Below, piece after piece: positions 1 to 5,270 of a stretch of 5,428 bases of DNA (position 1 is the stretch's first letter; each line of letters starts with the position of its first letter). Under the pieces are notes generated by a model that saw only the letters and a list, made by a program, of their open reading frames with translations, was not told the DNA's origin and did no database searches. Source of the DNA: Candidatus Margulisiibacteriota bacterium (GTDB taxonomy: Bacteria > Margulisbacteria > WOR-1 > O2-12-FULL-45-9); the NCBI GenBank assembly GCA_018814265.1, contig JAHIZU010000291.1:1-5428 (forward strand), in the 5' to 3' direction. Made by a program: the position numbers and the translations under genes.

Positions 1-727
1 AATAATCATAGGTCGTTGTTCCGGCATCTACGATTGCGCTAGCACTATTTTCAGGTCCCCCCTCACCGGCTTCACTTGTCATCAATCCCACAAAAATTAA
101 ACCGGCCTCCCCAGTAGTCCAAGTAACTGTTCCAGTGATGTCAGGCGTACCAGCAATAATTGGATGCATGGTAAAATTAGCCGTGGCAACTGAAGCAACT
201 GTTACTGAGGCACCTTGGGCAGCAGCAACCTGAACCAAAGCTGCCGAACTCCCCGCCGCCTCAATCGGGTCAGTCCCGGAATAGCCATATATACCAGCGT
301 ATCTGCCAACAGTAGGTTCGCCGGCACCATTCGGATCAAAGTCAATAGCAACAACATAATAATTGCCAGGAGCTGCCACGGTTAAGTTATAGTTCGCTTG
401 CGTACCGGAAACGCTGGCACTTGTTTCCGCCGTGGGGTCATCTTCCCAATTAGAAAAAGCTAATACCGTAAGCTGGGGTTCAGCCCCTCCATAGTCAGTG
501 ATTGTTCCGGAAATACCCAAAACCGTGGTTGTCGTAGTGGTGGTAGTTGTTGTGGTAGTAGTGCCTGCTACTGTTGTGGTAGTAGTGCCTGCCCCTGTTG
601 TGGTAGTAGTGCTTGAGGTTGTCGTAACATCTCCAGTTGTTACATTTGTCTGGCAACCAACAATTATTATTGAACCAACAACAACCGTAACAATAATGGC
701 CAAGAAAGCAATAAGATATTTGTTCAT
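1..727 (-). CDS. Thr-rich surface lipoprotein, N-terminal part (runs off the left edge)
   Basis: The reading frame is open from the ATG at 727-725 to the window edge: 242 codons with no stop, so the C-terminus is missing. Residues 1-24 form a lipoprotein signal peptide (MNKYLIAFLAIIV..., hydrophobic core residues 5-23) ending in the lipobox I-V-G-C with Cys25 as the predicted lipidated residue. A tether follows: about residues 30-68 are mostly threonine, as T5-GAG-T5-VAG-T13. From residue 71 the sequence alternates Gly/Thr/Val-rich beta-strand-like stretches. Two similar modules begin ISGTITDYGG (72-81) and ITGTVTWTTG (197-206). The first contains LTVAAPGNYYVVAIDFDPNG (115-134), which resembles carboxypeptidase-regulatory-like or other Ig-like beta-sandwich repeats. 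A GGGAG ribosome binding site lies 7 nt upstream of the ATG. The likely product is a surface-anchored protein with repeated beta-sandwich domains. Its function is unknown, and it is probably not part of the glycogen operon. Confidence 0.87.
   Translation of the reverse strand, partial: MNKYLIAFLAIIVTVVVGSIIIVGCQTNVTTGDVTTTSSTTTTTGAGTTTTTVAGTTTTTTTTTTTTTVLGISGTITDYGGAEPQLTVLAFSNWEDDPTAETSASVSGTQANYNLTVAAPGNYYVVAIDFDPNGAGEPTVGRYAGIYGYSGTDPIEAAGSSAALVQVAAAQGASVTVASVATANFTMHPIIAGTPDITGTVTWTTGEAGLIFVGLMTSEAGEGGPENSASAIVDAGTTTYDY
548..616. repeat. 24-bp tandem repeat coding the poly-Thr stalk
   Basis: Three head-to-tail copies with a 24-bp period start at 548, 572 and 596. The plus-strand core is TGTTGTGGTAGTAGTGCCTG, and the third copy diverges at its end (gcttga). 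On the coding (minus) strand the full repeats encode TTTTT followed by GAG or VAG. The period is a multiple of three, so gain or loss of copies keeps the reading frame. The Thr codons are mixed (ACT, ACC, ACA, ACG), so this is a minisatellite rather than a simple triplet run. Confidence 0.85.
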
Positions 728-734
728 TTATTCA

Positions 735-739
735 CTCCC
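735..739 (-). promoter_or_regulatory. Ribosome binding site of the lipoprotein gene
   Basis: The minus strand reads TGGGAGTGAATAA and then ATG. GGGAG at 739-735 sits 7 nt before the start codon at 727. This fixes the start, and the signal peptide follows directly from it. Confidence 0.65.
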
Positions 740-755
740 AAATTAATGTATTACG

Positions 756-761
756 ATTATA
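756..761 (-). promoter_or_regulatory. Possible -10 box for the lipoprotein gene
   Basis: A perfect TATAAT occurs on the minus strand at 761-756, within an AT-rich stretch (741-785). Transcription would start near 749, giving a leader of about 22 nt that includes the GGGAG site. I find no good -35 hexamer 16-18 bp upstream (AATTAT at the 17-bp position), so the call rests on the -10 match and the location alone. Confidence 0.4.
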
Positions 762-800
762 ATGATAACACAAAAATAATAATTTCGAAAGCGTATGTCA

Positions 801-840
801 TTCCCGCCCCTGCTTTCGCAGGGGCAAACTCCAGCGGGAA
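801..840. repeat. Nested hairpin 1
   Basis: The outer arms are TTCCCGC (801-807) and GCGGGAA (834-840), 7 bp. An inner stem GCCCCTGC (806-813) and GCAGGGGC (818-825), 8 bp, closes on TTTC. The stems share bases 806-807, so they compete at the junction. The right side has an unpaired stretch CAAACTCCA between the two arms. Confidence 0.75.
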
Positions 841-846
841 TTTGTC

Positions 847-866
847 ATCCCCGCGGAAGCGGGGAT
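847..866. repeat. Simple hairpin 2
   Basis: A perfect 8-bp stem ATCCCCGC (847-854) and GCGGGGAT (859-866) has the four-base loop GGAA on the plus strand and TTCC on the minus strand. It is the only one of the three stems in the element without an inner hairpin. Confidence 0.8.
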
Positions 867-875
867 CCAGAATAG

Positions 876-917
876 ATGCCCGATCCCCATTTTCGTGGGG
901 ACAAGTCAGTCGGGCAT
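876..917. repeat. Nested hairpin 3, just downstream of glgA
   Basis: The outer arms ATGCCCGA (876-883) and TCGGGCAT (910-917) pair over 8 bp. An inner stem TCCCCA (884-889) and TGGGGA (896-901) closes on TTTTCG. An 8-nt bulge CAAGTCAG (902-909) lies on one side. In the glgA transcript this structure would start 13 nt after the stop codon. No U-tract follows, so it is not a standard intrinsic terminator. Confidence 0.75.
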
Positions 918-930
918 GACATCTGGAGGA

Positions 931-2226
931 TTACTTGATAACCTTATCCAGGGCCTTTGTATATAATGAAATATATTTCTTGGCCGAGGCATCCCAGGAA
1001 TAATCATATGCCATAACTTGCTCCTGCATTTTTTTCCAGGTTGCTTTATCCTGGTACGCTTCAATCGCCCGCCTAATCGCTGCAAGCAAAGCCTGGCCAG
1101 TGTATTCTTCAAAAACAAAACCGTCTTTGCTATCATGAACAGTATCAGCTAACCCGCCGGTTTTTCTGACAATGGGGATCGTGCCGTATTTAAAACTGAT
1201 CAGCTGGCCCAAACCGCAGGGCTCATATTTAGAAGGCATCAGAAACATATCCGAACCCGCATAGATCTGCTCTGCCAAAGCAGCATCAAAACCAAGCTTA
1301 ACCCCTATTTTATCTGGATGCTGGCGGCGCAGATCTTTAAATAGTTCATGGTATTTTGGGTCGCCAGCACCCAATAGACATAATTGGCAATCCAATTGCA
1401 CAAGGCCCTCGATCGCCTCAGCAATAATATCAAAACCTTTTAGCACGTCTAACCGCGAAACAATCCCAATCAATGGGGTTTTCTCATCAATCGGCAACCC
1501 CATACTTTGCTGCAAAGGAGCTTTGTTATTTATTTTTAATGACAAAGTCATTCGACTATAACGTTTAACCAGGTTTTTATCCGTAGCTGGATTCCAGATC
1601 TCGTAATCAACCCCATTCAAAACCCCGTACAAATCCTTGCTCCTTTGTTTAAGCAGCTCCTCCAGCCCGGCGCCGTATTCTTCAGTCTGGATCTCCTGAG
1701 CATAAGTCGGCGAAACAGTATTGATCACATCAGCGCAGGCAAAACCTGCTTTAGCAAAATTATCGATTTCTTTGCCAGGAAAACTGCCCTGATAAGCAAT
1801 GTTATGGGTTGAATAAACAGCTGCTGTCCGCAGAAAAAAATTATCAGACTTTCTTTGCTCACACAGATATTGAATAACCGGGCCGGACTGCCAGTCATTA
1901 CAGTGAATTATGTCAGGCCGCCAGTCAAGATTTTTTAGCAAAGGTAGGGCTGCCTGACAAAACCCTAAAAAAACCTCGTAATTATCAGGATAATCTTTAC
2001 CATTAATACAATATAATTCATCACGACTTGCAAAGCGGGGGTTTTCATAGAAATAGACCTTTACCGGAAAATCTTGTTTTGGATCAACACATTTATAGCG
2101 CAGCATAAAGATGCGGATATCATGGCCAAGCTTTTTGATGGCTTTGGGCAAAGCGCCAGCAACGTCAGCCAGCCCGCCCGTTTTAGCAAAAGGCACGACT
2201 TCAGAGGCAACAAAGAGGATCTTCAT
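931..2226 (-). CDS. glgA: Glycogen synthase GlgA (GT5), compact form
   Basis: The enzyme transfers glucose from ADP-glucose (or another NDP-glucose) to the non-reducing end of alpha-1,4-glucan in the cytoplasm. It is a GT-B fold retaining transferase of family GT5. Visible motifs in its 431 residues are K15-TGGLADV (donor binding), D111-W112 in IIHCNDWQSG, H141 in HNIAYQG, NTVSPTYAQEIQT (169-181), R258 and K263 in SRLDVLKG, and E335 in EPCGLGQL. KTGGLADT (355-362) is a second glycine-rich motif. It is about 45 residues shorter than typical bacterial GlgA. The R258-K263-E335 spacing equals E. coli R300-K305-E377 as I recall it, so the deficit lies wholly in the N-terminal domain: after RYKCVDPK (about 43-50) and after YQGSFPGKE (about 145-153). 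No catalytic motif is lost. The ATG lies 6 nt after the galT stop with no recognisable Shine-Dalgarno, so translation is probably coupled. It is the last gene of the operon. Confidence 0.96.
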   Translation of the reverse strand: MKILFVASEVVPFAKTGGLADVAGALPKAIKKLGHDIRIFMLRYKCVDPKQDFPVKVYFYENPRFASRDELYCINGKDYPDNYEVFLGFCQAALPLLKNLDWRPDIIHCNDWQSGPVIQYLCEQRKSDNFFLRTAAVYSTHNIAYQGSFPGKEIDNFAKAGFACADVINTVSPTYAQEIQTEEYGAGLEELLKQRSKDLYGVLNGVDYEIWNPATDKNLVKRYSRMTLSLKINNKAPLQQSMGLPIDEKTPLIGIVSRLDVLKGFDIIAEAIEGLVQLDCQLCLLGAGDPKYHELFKDLRRQHPDKIGVKLGFDAALAEQIYAGSDMFLMPSKYEPCGLGQLISFKYGTIPIVRKTGGLADTVHDSKDGFVFEEYTGQALLAAIRRAIEAYQDKATWKKMQEQVMAYDYSWDASAKKYISLYTKALDKVIK

Positions 2227-2232
2227 CAGTGT

Positions 2233-3276
2233 TTAGACCGCGATATCTCTTAGGAACTTGGCTGCTTGTTCAGGAGAGGTTGGATTGATATACAGGCCCG
2301 AACCCCATTCAAAACCAGCCATCTTCGTTAACCGGGGAATGATCTCAATATGCCAGTGGAAATCATACTGGATCGTGCCCCAATAATCCGGCTTGCCCGG
2401 CCGCACCATGGGGTTAGGCGAAGTATGCACCACATAATTATACGGCGGATCGTTCAAACAAACTTTAAGCCTTTTCAGGATTTCTTTTAAACACTTAGCT
2501 AAAAGCAGACGCTCCTCGTCCGGCATGATCTCAAAGGCGTATTCATGGCGGCGCGGCAGCACCCAGATCTCAAAAGGAAATCTGGAGGCAAAAGGCGCGA
2601 TCGCTACAAAATATTCGTTTTCATAAACCACACGCTCGCCAGAACCGAGCTCCTGGCGGATAATATCGCAGAAAATACAGCGCTCTTTCTCCATAAAATA
2701 TTCTCGGGCATTCGACAGCTCCAGCTTAACGTAGCGAGGGGTAATCGGCGTGGCAATCAATTGTGAATGGGGATGAGCCAGGGAAGCTCCGGCCGATTTG
2801 CCGTAATTCTTAAAAATTAAGACATAACGAAATCTTTTATCTTGAGACAAATCAAGGATCCGCTGCTTGTAGGCCCAAAGAACTTTCTCAACATGTTCAT
2901 CGGTCATGTCTGGGATATTGTGTTCATGGACTGGGGTTTCGATAATAACCTCGTGCGCGCCGATCCCGCTCATCATATCAAATACACCCATGCCGGTACG
3001 GTTAATATCGCCTTGGTTGGTCAAGGCCGGGAATTTATTCTGCACAATACGCACATCCCAGCCAGGGGTATTGGGAGAAGTGTCTGGTTTACGCCAGGCT
3101 TTTATTTCCGGAGGGGTCTTGGTTTCGTTGCCTTCGCAAAAAGGACACTTGGCGCCGCCGCTGCCCACAGATTCTTCAGCCACCGCAGGCATTTTAAAGT
3201 CCGTGGGTCTGTTCCCTCGCTCAGTGGAAATAACCATCCAGCGTTCAGAGATCGGATCTTTTCTCAGTTCCGGCAT
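2233..3276 (-). CDS. galT: GalT-family nucleotidylyltransferase (galactose-1-phosphate uridylyltransferase or ADP-glucose phosphorylase-like)
   Basis: This 347-aa protein is full length for the GalT branch of the HIT superfamily. GalT swaps UMP between UDP-glucose and galactose-1-phosphate through a uridylyl-histidine intermediate. The first half has CPFC (C44, C47) and probably H117 as zinc ligands, then H168-P-H170-S-Q172, where H168 is the expected zinc ligand and H170 the nucleophile. The second half has C200-IF-C203, H244 in LPRRHEYAFE and H307 in FHWHIEIIPRL. These match the second zinc site I recall from plant ADP-glucose phosphorylase At5g18200 rather than the iron site of E. coli GalT. 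The end GFEWGSGLYINPTSPEQAAK also resembles that protein. Such motifs also occur in archaeal and Thermotoga-type GalTs, so the family is certain and the nucleotide specificity is not. It lies between the GH57 and glgA genes, spaced 15 and 6 nt, with a strong Shine-Dalgarno. Confidence 0.92.
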   Translation of the reverse strand: MPELRKDPISERWMVISTERGNRPTDFKMPAVAEESVGSGGAKCPFCEGNETKTPPEIKAWRKPDTSPNTPGWDVRIVQNKFPALTNQGDINRTGMGVFDMMSGIGAHEVIIETPVHEHNIPDMTDEHVEKVLWAYKQRILDLSQDKRFRYVLIFKNYGKSAGASLAHPHSQLIATPITPRYVKLELSNAREYFMEKERCIFCDIIRQELGSGERVVYENEYFVAIAPFASRFPFEIWVLPRRHEYAFEIMPDEERLLLAKCLKEILKRLKVCLNDPPYNYVVHTSPNPMVRPGKPDYWGTIQYDFHWHIEIIPRLTKMAGFEWGSGLYINPTSPEQAAKFLRDIAV

Positions 3277-3280
3277 GACT

Positions 3281-3287
3281 CCTCCTT
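3281..3287 (-). promoter_or_regulatory. Strong ribosome binding site of galT
   Basis: The minus strand reads TTTAAGGAGGAGTC and then ATG. AAGGAGG (3287-3281) is a near-complete anti-16S match, 4 nt from the start at 3276. It fills almost the whole 15-nt gap after the GH57 stop codon and confirms the galT start. It is the strongest ribosome binding site in the operon. Confidence 0.85.
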
Positions 3288-3291
3288 AAAG

Positions 3292-5268
3292 TTATTCTTC
3301 AATTCGCAGCGTAATCTTAACGGACCAGGAAGCCTTCGGCCCCAGCCTAAATTTCCAGGTTGGCAAAACAACCGAACTTTGGTACATCTTCTCCACCCCG
3401 CTTTCCGACTGAGAAATGGTTTCAATCGGGAAACGCCAGAGCAACGCGGGTTTGCTCATGGTTAATGATACATCAAAGCCGCTTCCTTCGTCAACGAGTT
3501 TAACCGAGCTAGCCTCCGCTTCCTCACCGCTGCTGGCCAGATTTTGCTCTGCCAGAGTTCGGCCTGCTATTTGATAATATCGATCAGCCGCATAGCCAGC
3601 CAGCAGGCTAAAATTAAATTCCGGTCCAAACCAGAACTCATCAGGCTCCTCACCAAGATTGCTAACCTCATATTCAATATTAATGATCGACTGCTTGGCA
3701 AACAACGAGATCGTTTTCTCAACCTTGACCAAAGAGCCTTCCACTCTGCCTTGCCGGGAAAGCCTTAAACCAACCTCGGATTCTTTTCGGCTGGGCATGA
3801 CAAGATAATTGCCAGCGACAAAATCACCGACTTCGCCTTGACCGCTGACGCTAAACTCCGCTAAGCCTGTGGTTGAGGAAAGAAAATGATCGATCAGTGA
3901 ACATCTTGATAATCCATCTTGATAATTTTCCTCGCGCCTGGCCAGGGTATTAAGCAGGTTATAAAACTTTGGCTTGTAATCCAGTTCATAAAGTGACCCG
4001 CCCCTGGCCGGAGAAAAATACAGATTGAGCAGGTTATTAGCCAGGATAACCTCATCCTGGCCGTCCTTATCAATATCAGTTAAGCTCAGCTCAACAAATG
4101 GCTTGCCAGCCCGACTTAACTGTTCCAGCTCTACCTCGGCCTTAATCAGATGCGTGTAAACGCCATGCCTTAAGTAATTCAAATAAAGGCCGCCAAACAT
4201 GGCGTGCCAGTAAGCGCAGCTGCACTGTCCCTGATAAAGCTCTTTTCTGGCGCGCTCAATTTCCGCGGCTTTAGGCTGCTTGCCAAACAACGATTTGCCC
4301 TTACATATGATTTTCAAGCGGCTGCTGACATTTAGCATTTTTTTATGGAGATTATTTGCTTCCGGATATTTAACAAAGAAATTCCTATAAAAACCATCGC
4401 GCTCAGCATCAAACTCAGCCGGCAGAGACCATTTCATCATCTCAAAATATGAGGTTGCCGGCAAATAGATCCTGCCCTGGGCAGCATACTCGTCCAGATA
4501 ATCGGAAAAATTTGTAAATTCAAGCCAGCTGGAATTTTCTTCCAATAAAGTCAACAATTTTTCCAGATAGCCTTCTTCATAGACCCGCTTATGGGTTTCA
4601 GGCCTAAAACCAAATTTTTCCCCATCATCAAAAAAAACCACCGCGGCATTGCCATCTGGATTGGGAATTGACTTGAGGTAGGCAATAACCTTCTCCGGAG
4701 AGCGAAAAGGGATCAGTTCCCGCAGCCGGCGACTAATCGGGAACAACTTAACAATTTCACCCTCATCTTCAGTCAGGTAGTAGCCAAACAGCTTATCCGG
4801 ATCTACGTTGGCGCGAATAAAATTGTCATCGTCAACCAGCGTGTATTCTATCCCGGATCTTGCCAGGACTTTAGGCAAACTCGGCTCCCAGACATGCTCA
4901 GTTAACCAGAGACCCTGAGGCGCCCGCAAAAAATTTTCTTTGATAAATTGATTGGACATTTCGATCTGGCCAAACTTGTCCTCATCAGGGATCACAGAAA
5001 GGATCGGCTCGTAATAGCCTCCGGAAAGTATCTCGATCTGCCCTCTTTTAACAAGTTTTCTCAAAAGATCATAGATCTCAGGGCGGTTTTTCTTGAACCA
5101 ATCATAGAGTACTCCGCTATAATGGACAGCGAACTTGATCCGGGGATGTTTGGCCATTGTTTCTAAAAAAGGCAGGTAGGCGCGTTCATAAGCCTCAGAA
5201 AAAATATGCTCAAAATTGCCAACCGGCTGGTGGCAGTGAGTACCAAACAGGAATTTAAGCTTTTGCAT
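3292..5268 (-). CDS. GH57 4-alpha-glucanotransferase / alpha-amylase
   Basis: The 658-aa product acts on alpha-1,4-glucans by a retaining mechanism: disproportionation (EC 2.4.1.25) or hydrolysis. All five GH57 conserved regions are present: HCHQP (11-15); the GGYYEPIL region (83-90); GLWLTEHVWEP (119-129) with nucleophile E124; FFDDGEKFG (212-220) with acid/base D214; and SYFEMMKWSLP (273-283). A helical middle domain follows (about 300-385, with YWHAMFGGLYL at 353-363), then a C-terminal beta domain (about 390-658) containing DIDKDGQDE and WRFPIETISQSESG. Length and the whole domain order match Thermococcus litoralis 4-alpha-glucanotransferase (about 659 aa). There is no signal peptide, so it is cytoplasmic, in line with work on stored glycogen. 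I chose the ATG at 5268 because the family N-terminus (MxKxxFxFGxHxHQP) begins there, it lies 2 nt after the upstream stop, and AAGG sits 12 nt before it. A GTG at 5289 would add 7 unconserved residues. Confidence 0.94.
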   Translation of the reverse strand: MQKLKFLFGTHCHQPVGNFEHIFSEAYERAYLPFLETMAKHPRIKFAVHYSGVLYDWFKKNRPEIYDLLRKLVKRGQIEILSGGYYEPILSVIPDEDKFGQIEMSNQFIKENFLRAPQGLWLTEHVWEPSLPKVLARSGIEYTLVDDDNFIRANVDPDKLFGYYLTEDEGEIVKLFPISRRLRELIPFRSPEKVIAYLKSIPNPDGNAAVVFFDDGEKFGFRPETHKRVYEEGYLEKLLTLLEENSSWLEFTNFSDYLDEYAAQGRIYLPATSYFEMMKWSLPAEFDAERDGFYRNFFVKYPEANNLHKKMLNVSSRLKIICKGKSLFGKQPKAAEIERARKELYQGQCSCAYWHAMFGGLYLNYLRHGVYTHLIKAEVELEQLSRAGKPFVELSLTDIDKDGQDEVILANNLLNLYFSPARGGSLYELDYKPKFYNLLNTLARREENYQDGLSRCSLIDHFLSSTTGLAEFSVSGQGEVGDFVAGNYLVMPSRKESEVGLRLSRQGRVEGSLVKVEKTISLFAKQSIINIEYEVSNLGEEPDEFWFGPEFNFSLLAGYAADRYYQIAGRTLAEQNLASSGEEAEASSVKLVDEGSGFDVSLTMSKPALLWRFPIETISQSESGVEKMYQSSVVLPTWKFRLGPKASWSVKITLRIEE

Positions 5269-5270
5269 AA

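Larger units (their letters stand above)
795..922. repeat. Composite palindromic repeat element with terminal inverted repeats (MITE/REP-like)
   Basis: The element lies 8 bp beyond the glgA stop codon. Its ends are inverted repeats: ATGTCATTCCCG (795-806) against the reverse complement of 911-922, ATGTCATGCCCG, matching at 11 of 12 positions. Inside are three hairpins (801-840, 847-866, 876-917), and a further TGTCAT begins at 843. The pieces suggest one complete unit (about 843-922, TGTCAT...ATGACA in either orientation) fused to part of a second (795-840). No ORF is present and I see no convincing target-site duplication. Dispersed palindromes of the type GTCATTCCCGC...GCGGGAAT are common in many bacterial genomes. 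Whether this family is dispersed here cannot be seen from one copy. It could stabilise the 3' end of the operon mRNA or end transcription, but no U-tract follows any of the stems. Confidence 0.75.

Noticed and set aside
498..746. Plus-strand 82-codon frame rich in valine
   Set aside because: It is the antisense shadow of the poly-threonine stalk (ACN codons read as GTN/GTV on the other strand). It has no ribosome binding site, and the minus strand carries a proper lipoprotein signal.
772..825. Intrinsic terminator for glgA at hairpin 806-825
   Set aside because: The T-rich sequence on the minus strand starts more than 30 nt beyond the stem, too far for a standard Rho-independent terminator.
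795..922. CRISPR array
   Set aside because: There are several GC-rich palindromes, but no evenly spaced identical direct repeats with unique spacers. The units are nested inverted repeats.
906..1136. Minus-strand 76-codon frame overlapping the end of glgA
   Set aside because: It is a shifted frame within the conserved glgA C-terminus and the palindromic element. Its Arg/Pro-rich translation shows no family motifs.
2906..3289. Second plus-strand frame (127 codons) opposite galT
   Set aside because: It lies fully inside galT on the opposite strand, overlaps another shadow frame and has no initiation signal.
2842..3465. Plus-strand 207-codon frame antisense to galT and the end of the GH57 gene
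   Set aside because: It lies opposite strongly conserved GalT and GH57 sequence, crosses their gene boundary, shows no recognisable motifs and has no good ribosome binding site.
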